Position numbers and translations under genes: made by a program. The notes under the pieces were generated by a model that saw only the letters and a list, made by a program, of their open reading frames with translations, did not search any database and was not told where the DNA came from. 20,342 nt of DNA, from contig JAYSQZ010000062.1 in assembly GCA_043721315.1 (NCBI GenBank), positions 1 through 20,342 of the forward strand, given 5' to 3'. How positions within the stretch are numbered: the stretch's first letter is position 1; every line of letters starts with the position of its first letter. Positions 7,492-15,433 of the stretch are shown here, piece by piece. Origin of the DNA: Elstera sp043721315. GTDB lineage: Bacteria > Pseudomonadota > Alphaproteobacteria > Elsterales > Elsteraceae.

Positions 7492-8151
7492 TTACGGTCC
7501 GCCGTGCGCCTTCGACCAAGCGTCGGGATCGGCCAGAAAGCTGCGGACTTCGACCATATCGGATGCCGAAACACGCTTATCGAGGTCCGCCACGTCCAGA
7601 ATTTCTTTCCAGGTGGAGAGGGAGTGCAGGGTGACGCCCAGATCGTCCAGCACCTTCAACCCACCGCCGAAGGCTGCGTAGAAAAAGACGACAAGGGTAT
7701 GGTCGCAGCGCGCGCCGGCTTCGCGCAGGGCATTGATGAAAGTGATCTTGCTGCCGCCTTGGCTGGCGAGGTCTTCGACCAACAGCACCCGGTCACCGTC
7801 TTTGAAATGGCCTTCGATTTGGGCGTTGCGCCCGAAGCCTTTCGGTTTTTTCCGCACGTAGAGCATCGGCAGGCCCAAGCGGTCTGCCAGCCAGGCGGCG
7901 TAGGGGATGCCAGCGGTCTCGCCGCCCGCCACCGCATCAATCTGCTCATACCCGATGCTGTCCGCAATCTTCTGCACGGCAAAATCTATCACGGCCTTGC
8001 GCGCGCGCGGGAAGCCGATGATCTTGCGGCAATCCACATAGACGGGGCTGAAGGTGCCTGAAGTGAAGGTGAAGGGCTGCTGCGGGCGGATGTGCACCGC
8101 TTCGATTTCGAGCAGCAACCGGGCGACGGATTGGGCGGGCGTGAGGGACAT
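7492..8151 (-). CDS. pyrE: Orotate phosphoribosyltransferase
   Basis: It joins orotate and PRPP to make OMP in de novo pyrimidine synthesis, in the cytoplasm as a dimer. The sequence shows FTFTSGTFSPVYVDCRKII near residue 27, the GGETAGIPYAAW block at 76-87, the lysine-rich loop VRKKPKGFG (99-107) that closes over the site, and the PRPP-binding loop VLLVEDLASQGGSK (122-135). Acidic ED and GGSK are intact. The 219 residues fit the longer alphaproteobacterial form. The gene stands alone among pyrimidine genes here and is divergent from the crotonase gene. A purine-rich AAAGGT lies 8 nt before the ATG. Confidence 0.95.
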   Translation of the reverse strand: MSLTPAQSVARLLLEIEAVHIRPQQPFTFTSGTFSPVYVDCRKIIGFPRARKAVIDFAVQKIADSIGYEQIDAVAGGETAGIPYAAWLADRLGLPMLYVRKKPKGFGRNAQIEGHFKDGDRVLLVEDLASQGGSKITFINALREAGARCDHTLVVFFYAAFGGGLKVLDDLGVTLHSLSTWKEILDVADLDKRVSASDMVEVRSFLADPDAWSKAHGGP

Positions 8152-8289
8152 GGGGATACCTTTACGGGCGGGCGGGCGTTAGGGCGTGATAAAGCCGAAG
8201 CGCCCGGCTGTCTAGTGCTGGGGGAATCTTGTTGCGCGGGCTGCGGGCTTCTGATTTCTCATACCATGCAGCATCAGAAGGAGAGCGGC

Positions 8290-9069
8290 ATGAGCGCAGC
8301 AGCCTTGGGGCTAGACCGGCAGGGCGGTATCGTCACCGTTACCCTTAATCGTCCTGAAAAGCTGAATGTGCTGAATGCCGATCTTTGGCGTGGCCTTGGC
8401 GCGGCTTTAACGCAGCTTGCCGAGGACGATAGTGTTCGCTGCGTTATTCTCACTGGCGCTGGCAATCATTTTTGCGCGGGCGGCGACATTTCGGAATTTC
8501 AGAGTTTGCGCGCAACACCGGAGGCGGCGCGGGCCTACGCCAAGCTGATGTATGCAACGCTGACCCAGTTGGAAGCCTTCCCGCATCCGCTGATCGCCGC
8601 GATCGAGGGGCGCTGTATCGGCGGCGGAGTGGAGTTTGCGTGTCTCGCGGATGTGCGGATTGCTGGAGCGGGGGCCACCTTTGGCGTGCCGATCAATAAG
8701 CTCGGCTTTGTTATGTCTTATCCCGAAATCGGTGCGTTCATTCGGGCGTTGGGGCGGAAAGCTGCGGTGGAAATTCTGCTGGAAGGCCGAATTTTCAGCG
8801 CGGAGGAGGCTAAGGATTACGGCATCGTCTCGCGCATCGTTGCGGATGGCCGGGCGTTGATCGAAGCGCAGGCGGCTGCCGAGCGGATTGCGTCGGGCGC
8901 GCCGTTGGTGAACCGCTGGCATAAGCAGTTCGCCCGCCGCCTAACGGAGGCCGCACCGCTGACCGAAGCCGAAGTGGCTGAAGGCTTCGCCTGCTTCGAC
9001 AGCCAAGACTATCAAACCGGCATTGCCGCGTTCGTTGGCAAACAATCCCCCGAGTTCAAAGGTTTATAG
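8290..9069 (+). CDS. Enoyl-CoA hydratase/isomerase (crotonase) family protein
   Basis: A 259-residue crotonase-fold protein, a family that acts on acyl-CoA thioesters. The oxyanion-hole segments are present: HFCAGGDISEF (residues 60-70) and CIGGGVEFA (109-117). Glu115 matches one of the two catalytic glutamates of enoyl-CoA hydratase. The second, normally in FGxPE, is replaced: FGVPINKLGF has Ile135 at that position, and the usual PGxGG stretch is VMSYPEIG. True hydratase activity is therefore doubtful, and isomerase, thioesterase-like or another chemistry is possible. AAGGAG sits 6 nt before ATG 8290, which decides the start over upstream in-frame codons. The stop is 3 nt from the mipZ ATG, so they are probably co-transcribed. 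Confidence 0.9.
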   Translation: MSAAALGLDRQGGIVTVTLNRPEKLNVLNADLWRGLGAALTQLAEDDSVRCVILTGAGNHFCAGGDISEFQSLRATPEAARAYAKLMYATLTQLEAFPHPLIAAIEGRCIGGGVEFACLADVRIAGAGATFGVPINKLGFVMSYPEIGAFIRALGRKAAVEILLEGRIFSAEEAKDYGIVSRIVADGRALIEAQAAAERIASGAPLVNRWHKQFARRLTEAAPLTEAEVAEGFACFDSQDYQTGIAAFVGKQSPEFKGL

Positions 9070-9072
9070 CCG

Positions 9073-9873
9073 ATGGCGCATATCATCGTTCTGGGGAATG
9101 AAAAGGGCGGGTCGGGTAAATCCACTACGGCCATGCACGTGATTATTGGATTGCTGCGGGAGGGGCTGTCCGTCGCGTCGCTCGATCTCGATGCGCGCCA
9201 GGGTACGCTCACGCGCTATTTTCAAAACCGCACGGCGTTTCGCGCCATGACCGGTGCGCCAATCCCCATTCCCGAGCACGCGGCCTTGCTGCCCAACGAG
9301 GCTGAGAAGTTCGATGAGGTTGTCGAAGGTTTATGGCGGCGGCATCAGGTGCTGGTCATCGACTGTCCGGGGGCCGACACGCCCCTGTCGCGCAAGGCCC
9401 ATGTTATCGCCGATACGCTGATTACGCCGCTCAACGATAGTTTTATTGATTTCGACGTGATCGGGCATGTGGACCCGGAAACTCTGGCCGTGATCCGCCC
9501 CAGCACCTATGCCGAAATGGTATGGGAGCAGCGCAAGCGGCGCGCGATGGGTCGCCTGCCGCCGCTCGATTGGATTGTGATGCGGAACCGCTTGTCCCAT
9601 GTCGATGCCCGCAACAAGCAACTCGTTGCCCAAGCCCTTGAAGCCTTGGCCGGGCGGGTGGGATTCCGCATTGCGCCTGGGTTTTCCGAGCGCGTTATCT
9701 TCCGGGAACTGTTTTTGAAAGGGCTGACGCTGCTGGATTTGCGCGACGAGGGGGTGAACGCCCAGGTCTCCATGAGTAACGTCGCGGCCCGGCAGGAGGT
9801 GCGGTCGTTGCTGGCCTCGCTTAACCTTGCCCTGCTGAAAACGCTTTCTGGCGGGGAAATTACCAAAGCTTAA
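9073..9873 (+). CDS. mipZ: MipZ-type division-plane positioning ATPase
   Basis: MipZ is a ParA/MinD-family ATPase of alphaproteobacteria. It forms a gradient from the ParB-bound poles and inhibits FtsZ away from midcell. The deviant Walker A is GNEKGGSGKSTTAMH (signature Lys11, Lys16). Next come SLDLDARQGTLTRYFQNR and VLVIDCPGADTPLSR. Family-typical phrases follow: TPLNDSFIDFDVIGHVDP, MVWEQRKRRA, DWIVMRNRLS, VGFRIAPGFSERVIFRELF, KGLTLLDL and ARQEVRSLL. This layout matches Caulobacter MipZ closely as I recall it, and separates it from plain ParA or MinD. The 266 residues fit. No parA/parB genes are adjacent. It follows the crotonase gene by 3 nt. Confidence 0.95.
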   Translation: MAHIIVLGNEKGGSGKSTTAMHVIIGLLREGLSVASLDLDARQGTLTRYFQNRTAFRAMTGAPIPIPEHAALLPNEAEKFDEVVEGLWRRHQVLVIDCPGADTPLSRKAHVIADTLITPLNDSFIDFDVIGHVDPETLAVIRPSTYAEMVWEQRKRRAMGRLPPLDWIVMRNRLSHVDARNKQLVAQALEALAGRVGFRIAPGFSERVIFRELFLKGLTLLDLRDEGVNAQVSMSNVAARQEVRSLLASLNLALLKTLSGGEITKA

Positions 9874-9987
9874 TCGCCCCACGGCTTGCGCGTTAAGGCG
9901 CGGATGTGGCAAGTAAACGAGCAATCGCGCCACCCCCTTGGCCCTCACAGGGGGGCCGGATGCCGCGATATGCAAGCCGAGGATTTC

Positions 9988-10863
9988 ATGGCCGTACGCA
10001 AGGTTCGTAAAGCTGTTTTCCCCGTTGGTGGATTGGGGACTAGGTTCCTGCCCGCCACCAAGGCCATGCCGAAAGAAATGCTGCCGGTGGTGGATAAACC
10101 TTTGATCCAATACGCGGTGGAAGAAGCGCGCGCGGCGGGGATCGAGGAGTTCATCTTCGTTACCGGGCGCGGCAAGGAAGCGATCGAGGATCATTTCGAC
10201 CATTCCGCCGAGCTGCAAAATGCGCTGCTCAGTCGGGGCAAGGATGATCTCTGGGCGCTGATTAAGGATATTCCGCTCGGGCCGGGGCGCATCGCCTACA
10301 CCCGCCAGCCGGAGCCTTTGGGCCTGGGCCACGCCGTATGGTGTGCCCGCGCGCTGATCAATGGCGAGCCTTTTGCTGTTTTGCTGGCCGACGATCTTAT
10401 TCTCTCCGATCAGCCGTGCCTGAAGCAAATGATCGAAGCCTATGAGGATTTGGGCGGCAGTATGGTAGCGGTGATGGATGTGCCGCGCGAGCATACCTCC
10501 CGCTATGGTATTCTCGATCCCGTGTCCGACGATGGCCGTTTGGTGCAGGTGCGCGGGGTGGTGGAAAAGCCGAAACCGGCGATGGCCCCCTCTAATCTCG
10601 CCATTATTGGCCGCTATATTCTCGATCCGCAGGTTCTAACCTATCTGGAGCGGCAAGAACGCGGCGCGGGCGGGGAAATTCAGCTTACCGATGCCTTGGC
10701 CGACGTGATTGGCGAGCAGCCGTTCCACGGGCTGCGGTTTGAAGGGCGGCGGTTCGACTGCGGCGATAAGGTGGGGTTCTTGGAAGCCAATATCGCCTTC
10801 GCCCTGGATCGTGACGATATGGCGGACGCGGTTCGGCGGATTTTGGCCTCTTATACGGCGTAA
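9988..10863 (+). CDS. galU: UTP-glucose-1-phosphate uridylyltransferase
   Basis: It makes UDP-glucose from UTP and glucose-1-phosphate, the first committed donor for envelope polysaccharides. The N-terminus carries FPVGGLGTRFLPATKAMPKE followed by MLPVVDKPLIQYAVEEA, the nucleotide-binding signature of GalU. Further on are GLGHAVWCA, LLADDLI, VVEKPKP and the C-terminal FDCGDKVGFLEAN, all typical. ATG 9988 has GAGGA just upstream and gives 291 residues, the family norm. In-frame codons from 9886 would add 34 unconserved residues, which I leave out. The C-terminal Ala-stop is part of a 12-bp tandem repeat. It begins a run of four plus-strand sugar genes. Confidence 0.97.
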   Translation: MAVRKVRKAVFPVGGLGTRFLPATKAMPKEMLPVVDKPLIQYAVEEARAAGIEEFIFVTGRGKEAIEDHFDHSAELQNALLSRGKDDLWALIKDIPLGPGRIAYTRQPEPLGLGHAVWCARALINGEPFAVLLADDLILSDQPCLKQMIEAYEDLGGSMVAVMDVPREHTSRYGILDPVSDDGRLVQVRGVVEKPKPAMAPSNLAIIGRYILDPQVLTYLERQERGAGGEIQLTDALADVIGEQPFHGLRFEGRRFDCGDKVGFLEANIAFALDRDDMADAVRRILASYTA

Positions 10864-10892
10864 ATACAGGCGTAAATATAGGCGTAAAACTG
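10857..10892 (+). repeat. Three 12-bp tandem units carrying the galU stop codon
   Basis: Units 10857-10868, 10869-10880 and 10881-10892 share GGCGTAAA. The first two differ at one base and the third diverges at its end. The frame reads GCG TAA ATA CAG GCG TAA ATA TAG GCG TAA, so the galU stop is duplicated, with four in-frame stops in a row. Confidence 0.85.
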
Positions 10893-10897
10893 CGCCT

Positions 10898-10930
10898 GCC
10901 GCCCCCTACAGAACAGGGGGGGGAGACGGC
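10898..10930 (+). other. Intergenic hairpin between galU and ugd
   Basis: CCCCCT (10902-10907) pairs with AGGGGG (10915-10920) around a 7-nt loop, and GCCG/CGGC can close the base around a bulge. There is no U tract, so it is more likely an RNA-stabilising or processing structure than a full terminator. Confidence 0.4.
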
Positions 10931-10950
10931 GCACAAGAAAGGAAAGTTTG

Positions 10951-12273
10951 ATGCGGATTGCCATGATTGGGACCGGCTATGTCGGTCTGGTGTCGGGAGC
11001 GTGCTTCTCCGAATTCGGCGTAACGGTAACGTGCGTCGATAAGGACGTGGGCAAGATCGAGCGGCTCAATCGCGGCGAAATTCCTATTTACGAGCCGGGT
11101 CTCGATAAGCTCGTTGAAAATAGTGCTAAGGCGGGCCGCCTGTTCTTCACCACCGATCTGAAGGCGGCAGTGGCGGAAGCCGATGCGGTGTTTATCGCCG
11201 TTGGCACGCCGTCGCGCCGGGGCGATGGCCATGCGGACCTGAGCTACGTTTACGGCGCGGCCAAGGAAATCGCCGAAGCCTTGAGCGGCTACACGGTCGT
11301 CGTCACGAAATCCACTGTGCCGGTGGGCACGGGCCGGGAAGTGGAGCGGATTATCCGTGAAACCCGCCCGGATGCCGAGTTCGATATTGTCTCGAACCCG
11401 GAGTTTTTGCGCGAAGGCTCGGCGATTGGCGACTTCATGCGCCCGGATCGCGTGGTGATTGGCGCGCGCACGGAACAGGCGCGGGACGTGATGCGAAACC
11501 TCTATCGCCCGCTCTATCTGATCGAAACGCCGATTGTGTTCACGTCGGTGGAAACCTCCGAGCTGATCAAATACGCCGCCAATACCTTCCTGGCCGCCAA
11601 GATCACCTTCATCAACGAAATGGCCGATCTGTGCGAAAAACTGGGCGCGGACGTGCATGATGTGGCCAAAGGTATTGGGCTTGATGGGCGCATCGGTAAG
11701 AAATTCCTGCACCCCGGCCCAGGGTACGGCGGCTCCTGCTTTCCGAAGGATACGCTGGCGCTCGTGCGAACGGCCCAAGAGGCGGGGGCACCGCTGCGGA
11801 TCATCGAAACCGTGGTGGACATCAACGCAAAACGCAAACGCGCTATGGCCGATAAGATCATCGCGGCCTGTGGCGGCTCGGTAAAAGGCAAGACGCTGGC
11901 GATCTTGGGCGTCACCTTCAAGCCGAATACCGACGATATGCGCGATAGCCCGAGCCTTGACATTCTACCCGCGTTGCAAGGGGCAGGGGCGAGCCTTCGG
12001 GCTTTCGATCCCGCTGGGATGCACGAGGCGGAAAAACTGTTGCCGGGGATTTTGTGGTGCGAAACCGCCTATGAAACCATGGGCGGGGCCGATGCGCTGG
12101 TGATTATCACCGAATGGAACGAGTTTCGTGCGCTCGATCTGAAGCGGGTAAAAAGCCTGCTCAAAACCCCGGTTTTGGTCGATCTGCGGAATGTGTATGA
12201 GCCGGATATGATGGCGAAAGCCGGGTTCGATTATTCCTGTGTCGGGCGCGTGTCGCTTCCGGCGGCGCGTTAA
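10951..12273 (+). CDS. ugd: UDP-glucose 6-dehydrogenase
   Basis: It oxidises UDP-glucose to UDP-glucuronate with 2 NAD+, feeding acidic polysaccharides and modified lipids. The N-terminal Rossmann motif is MIGTGYVGLVSGACFSEFG. IYEPGLD, VGTPSRRGDGHADL, TKSTVPVGTG and SNPEFLREGSAI follow in family order. The central helix has ELIKYAANTFLA, and the catalytic cysteine is Cys263 in GYGGSCFPKDT. The C-terminal domain includes GVTFKPNTDDMRDSPS. ATG 10951 has AGGA 7 nt upstream; a TTG just before (10948) is less likely. The protein has 440 residues, as expected. It lies 87 nt after galU, whose product is its substrate. Confidence 0.97.
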   Translation: MRIAMIGTGYVGLVSGACFSEFGVTVTCVDKDVGKIERLNRGEIPIYEPGLDKLVENSAKAGRLFFTTDLKAAVAEADAVFIAVGTPSRRGDGHADLSYVYGAAKEIAEALSGYTVVVTKSTVPVGTGREVERIIRETRPDAEFDIVSNPEFLREGSAIGDFMRPDRVVIGARTEQARDVMRNLYRPLYLIETPIVFTSVETSELIKYAANTFLAAKITFINEMADLCEKLGADVHDVAKGIGLDGRIGKKFLHPGPGYGGSCFPKDTLALVRTAQEAGAPLRIIETVVDINAKRKRAMADKIIAACGGSVKGKTLAILGVTFKPNTDDMRDSPSLDILPALQGAGASLRAFDPAGMHEAEKLLPGILWCETAYETMGGADALVIITEWNEFRALDLKRVKSLLKTPVLVDLRNVYEPDMMAKAGFDYSCVGRVSLPAAR

Positions 12274-12290
12274 GTTAAGGACGAATTGCC

Positions 12291-13676
12291 ATGAGCGCCT
12301 ACCGCTTCGAGCCTACCATTTTGCGGGAATATGATATTCGCGGCATTATGGGCAAAACCCTGTCGGTGGCGGACGCGCGGGCGCTCGGGCAGGCTTTTGG
12401 GTCTTACGTCATCGAGCAAAGCGGGGTTCTCAGCCCGCGTATCGCCGTTGGCTACGATGGGCGCTTGAGTTCCCCCGATCTTGAAGCGGCGCTGGTCGAG
12501 GGCATTATGAGCACTGGGGCGCAGGTTACGCGCGTCGGCCTCGGCCCGACACCGATGCTCTATTACGCAACCGCTTCCGAAGGGCTGGAAGCCGGGATTA
12601 TGATTACCGGCTCGCACAATCCGCCCGATTATAACGGCTTCAAAATGATGCTGATGGGCGGCCCTGTCTATGGCGCGATGATCCAGGAAATCGGTTCAAT
12701 CGCCGCTGAAGGCCGCTTCAAGACGGGGGTGGGGTCTTCGGTTTCGCTCGATTTGATGGATCGTTACGTTTCCAGAATGCTTGAAGGGTTTCAGGGAAGC
12801 CCGCTTACGGTGGTGTGGGACGCGGGCAATGGCGCGGCGGGGGAGGCGATGGTGAAGCTCACCCGCCTGCTACCGGGCCGTCATATTCTGCTGAATGAAG
12901 TCATCGACGGAACCTTCCCGGCCCATCACCCGGACCCGACCGAAGAAAAGAACCTCGTGCAGTTGAAAGCAGCGGTGGCCGAGCATAACGCCGATCTTGG
13001 TATTGCCTTTGACGGCGATGGCGACCGGATTGGCTTGATTGATGGGCAAGGCCGCGTGCTGTGGGGCGATCAAATTCTAGCCCTCCTGGCGCGGCCTGTG
13101 TTGGCGGTGCTGCCGGGCGCAACCATTATTGCCGACGTTAAGGCCAGCCAAGTGTTGTTCGATGAAATCGCGCGCCTCGGCGGCACGCCCTTGATGGGCG
13201 CAACCGGCCATTCGCTGATTAAAAAGCAGATGAAGCAAACCGGCGCGCCGCTGGCGGGGGAAATGTCGGGCCATATTTTCTTCGCCGACCGCTATTATGG
13301 CTTCGATGATGCGCTGTATGCGGCAGTGCGCGTGCTCGAAACCGTCGCTTGGGCAGAAAAAAGTCTTGCAGCCCTGCGGGATGAACTGCCCAAACGCCAG
13401 AACACCCCAGAACTGCGCTTTCCCTGTGCCGATACGCGCAAATTCTCGGTTGTTGCGGAAGTGAAACAACGGCTCGCCGCAGCGGAGGCCACTGTTTCCA
13501 CCGTCGATGGCGTGCGCGTGACCACGCCAGACGGCTGGTGGCTGCTGCGGGCGTCCAACACGCAAGACGTGCTGGTGGCGCGCTGCGAAGCGGCGGATGA
13601 GGCCGGGTTAGACCGCTTGAAGGCGGCGTTGCTGGCGGCTCTCGCCCCCAGCGGTGTCACGCCGCCGCAGTTCTAA
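12291..13676 (+). CDS. Phosphomannomutase/phosphoglucomutase
   Basis: This cytoplasmic alpha-D-phosphohexomutase interconverts hexose 6- and 1-phosphates, supplying glucose-1-P to GalU or mannose-1-P to GDP-mannose. The N-terminus reads FEPTILREYDIRGIMGKTL. The phosphoserine loop is ITGSHNPPDYNG (Ser108). The metal-binding loop is DGDGDR (Asp241, 243, 245). The sugar-specificity loop GEMSGHIFFADRYYGFDDALYAA is the AlgC/ManB type, and the C-terminal phosphate-binding piece is DGWWLLRASNTQ. The 461 residues fit. It starts 17 nt after ugd, so these are one operon. I cannot decide by eye between PMM, PGM or both, and the AlgC-like dual-specificity form is my best guess. Confidence 0.93.
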   Translation: MSAYRFEPTILREYDIRGIMGKTLSVADARALGQAFGSYVIEQSGVLSPRIAVGYDGRLSSPDLEAALVEGIMSTGAQVTRVGLGPTPMLYYATASEGLEAGIMITGSHNPPDYNGFKMMLMGGPVYGAMIQEIGSIAAEGRFKTGVGSSVSLDLMDRYVSRMLEGFQGSPLTVVWDAGNGAAGEAMVKLTRLLPGRHILLNEVIDGTFPAHHPDPTEEKNLVQLKAAVAEHNADLGIAFDGDGDRIGLIDGQGRVLWGDQILALLARPVLAVLPGATIIADVKASQVLFDEIARLGGTPLMGATGHSLIKKQMKQTGAPLAGEMSGHIFFADRYYGFDDALYAAVRVLETVAWAEKSLAALRDELPKRQNTPELRFPCADTRKFSVVAEVKQRLAAAEATVSTVDGVRVTTPDGWWLLRASNTQDVLVARCEAADEAGLDRLKAALLAALAPSGVTPPQF

Positions 13677-13684
13677 GCCAAATC

Positions 13685-15229
13685 ATGCCGCCGCACCTCC
13701 GTTCTGTCATCGCGGGCCTATCGGCGGACAGGCTGCTACTGTGCTTTATTGTTCTGCTTTGGGGTATCGGGGCGTTCTTTCCGCCGCTGAATGCCGATGC
13801 GGCGGCGATGTTGCGCTTCGCCGAGCGGATGCTGGACGGTGAAGCGCTTTACCGCGACCTCATAGATTTCAACCCACCGATGGGCTATTGGCTCGATCTG
13901 CTGCCAGCGGTGTTGGCGAAAGCGGGGCTTGGGAGTGCTGTCTTCTGGTTTGTAGCGCTCTGCCTTCTTATCGTTGCGGGCGGGGCGCTGTTGGCGTTTC
14001 GGATTATCGCACCGCTGCTCAACGATACTGAACGCCGCCTACTCGCCCTCGTGGGCGCGATCACGCTGCTCGTCCGTCCTAGCGAGTCCTTTGGCGAGCG
14101 CGAGCATTTGATGGTTGCTCTGATTCTGCCCTATGGGGCGCTCGCGGTGCGGGCGCTGGCAGGGGGAGGCGAGGAAAGCCGCGCGCTGCGGATGTTTGCG
14201 GCGGCGATAGCCTTCATCGGTATCGCCCAAAAGCCTCAGTTTGCCCTTTTGGGCGCGGCGGTCGAGCTTTTGTTGCTGGCGCGCGTCGGCCCGAAACTCT
14301 GGCTAGTGCGGCCCGAACCTTGGCTGTTTTTAGGGCTTGGCGGTCTCTATGTCGGCGCGACCGTAGCACTCTATCCCGCCTATTTAACCGACATGCTGCC
14401 ACTGGCCGCCGCGCATTATGATATTTTCGATCTCGATCAAGGCATTGATATGATCACCGGCGTTGAATTGCCGCCGTTGTTGATCTGTAGCGCTTGTCTT
14501 GCGCCGTGGGCTTTAGGCAGCCGCACGCGCCCGGTTGCGACCGTGCTCTGGTTGCTAACGGTCGGGGCCATTCTGGCTGGGCTGTTACAGTTCAAAGATT
14601 GGGATTATCATTTCCTTCCGGCGCGGGTTCTGTTGATTTTGCTCGCATCCTACGGGCTTGCGGGCCTGCTTAGTCGCGGGAACAGCCCTCCGAACGGGCG
14701 GATTCTAGCCCTATTTGCGATTGCCCTGATGGCGCTGGGGGGGCATCTCAGTCCGCCGTTGCGCCTGCAACTCGATTACCGCAAGAGCGATGCGCGCCTT
14801 GTCGAAGATCTGATCCGCGCCGAGGGCGGGGGCCGCCCCGTGCTCTGGCTAACCCAATATATTGATCCGACGGCCCCGGTATTGAACTACACTGGCAATC
14901 GGCTGGCGATGCCGTTCATGTCGCTCTGGCTGCTCCCCGCGCTTTACGATGCTGACATGCCAGGGGCCGACGGTCGGTTAAGCCTGCATCCGCCCGAAGC
15001 CCGCTCCCCAGCCGAAATACTCCTGCTAGGCCGGGTCGCCGAGTCGGTTCAGCGCGAGAAGCCGTCACTCATTCTAGTCGAAGTTCCACAAGACGAGGCC
15101 GCGTTCAGGCTTCGTCCGCTGGACTATTTGGAGTTTTTCAGCCAAGACCCGCGTTTCGCTGAAGAGTTTACCCGCTATCGTTCGCTCAAACGCATCGGTA
15201 CGTTGCGGGTGTATAAGCGCCAGGACTAA
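13685..15229 (+). CDS. Polytopic membrane protein, probable GT-C-type glycosyltransferase
   Basis: A 514-residue protein with roughly ten hydrophobic segments between residues 16 and 360 and a soluble C-terminal part. The early segment reads NADAAAMLRFAERMLDGEALY followed by RDLIDFNPPMGYWL, an acidic loop-1 motif (Asp38) and NPP phrase like those of GT-C (PMT/ArnT/GT39-like) enzymes that use lipid-linked sugars at the outer face of the inner membrane. A DSF/FGEREHLM loop (about 137-143) and an FKDWDYHFLPAR loop follow. No specific family is recognised. It starts 8 nt after the mutase stop and is the last gene of the block, so it likely adds a sugar derived from it. The acceptor is unknown. 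Confidence 0.7.
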   Translation: MPPHLRSVIAGLSADRLLLCFIVLLWGIGAFFPPLNADAAAMLRFAERMLDGEALYRDLIDFNPPMGYWLDLLPAVLAKAGLGSAVFWFVALCLLIVAGGALLAFRIIAPLLNDTERRLLALVGAITLLVRPSESFGEREHLMVALILPYGALAVRALAGGGEESRALRMFAAAIAFIGIAQKPQFALLGAAVELLLLARVGPKLWLVRPEPWLFLGLGGLYVGATVALYPAYLTDMLPLAAAHYDIFDLDQGIDMITGVELPPLLICSACLAPWALGSRTRPVATVLWLLTVGAILAGLLQFKDWDYHFLPARVLLILLASYGLAGLLSRGNSPPNGRILALFAIALMALGGHLSPPLRLQLDYRKSDARLVEDLIRAEGGGRPVLWLTQYIDPTAPVLNYTGNRLAMPFMSLWLLPALYDADMPGADGRLSLHPPEARSPAEILLLGRVAESVQREKPSLILVEVPQDEAAFRLRPLDYLEFFSQDPRFAEEFTRYRSLKRIGTLRVYKRQD

Positions 15230-15233
15230 AACA

Positions 15234-15251
15234 GAACCGTTAGGGCGGTTC
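15234..15251 (-). terminator. Minus-strand terminator at the end of the ccdA remnant
   Basis: GAACCG (15234-15239) and CGGTTC (15246-15251) form a perfect 6-bp stem with a 6-nt loop. Read on the minus strand it overlaps the remnant's TGA stop and is followed by TGTTTT. The plus strand shows no T-run. It also lies just after the membrane-protein gene on the plus strand, where it could help transcript ending. Confidence 0.5.
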
Positions 15252-15376
15252 AAGACTCCGGCAGGAAATCGAGAACCGCCGCTTCCAGGCGCGTGTCCAG
15301 ATGGGGAAAACGCAAGGGCTTAGGGTGGTCAGCCCGCCTGCGGCAAGGCGAACCCTGCCTGGGTGAGCGAAACCAT
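15250..15376 (-). pseudogene. Likely remnant of a CcdA/DsbD-type membrane thiol-transport gene
   Basis: From ATG 15376 leftward three frames give pieces that fit one CcdA-like protein. The N-terminus is VSLTQAGFALP. One base shift later comes AGGLTTLSPCVFPI, the LSPCVFP motif of CcdA/DsbD helix 1. After another shift comes LDTRLEAAVLDFLPES then stop, like the end of such proteins, which I recall as often having a Leu-Asp-x-Arg-Leu-Glu stretch there. Some 200 internal codons would be missing. The gene upstream on the same strand encodes a thioredoxin-fold exported protein, a common ccdA neighbour, and a terminator follows. This is pattern recognition on short pieces, so it is tentative. Confidence 0.4.
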
Positions 15377-15382
15377 GGTAGA

Positions 15383-15426
15383 GCATCGAGCGTCAACGAT
15401 GACGCACGATGCGCTCGCTTTATTTT
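15383..15426 (+). terminator. Rho-independent terminator on the plus strand
   Basis: GCATCG-A-GCGTCA (15383-15395) pairs with TGACGC-A-CGATGC (15400-15412): 12 bp with one A-A mismatch and an ACGA tetraloop. A short GC link and CTTTATTTT (15418-15426) follow. It would stop transcripts of the galU-to-glycosyltransferase block, about 150 nt after its last stop codon. Confidence 0.6.
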
Positions 15427-15433
15427 GGCCCTC

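Noticed and set aside
9331..10494. 387-codon minus-strand frame
   Set aside because: It is antisense to mipZ and galU, both of which have strong family motifs.
10906..11778. 290-codon minus-strand frame
   Set aside because: It is antisense to ugd. No known domain and His/Arg-rich composition typical of GC-rich antisense frames.
13077..13565. 162-codon minus-strand frame
   Set aside because: It is antisense to the phosphohexomutase and carries no recognisable motif.
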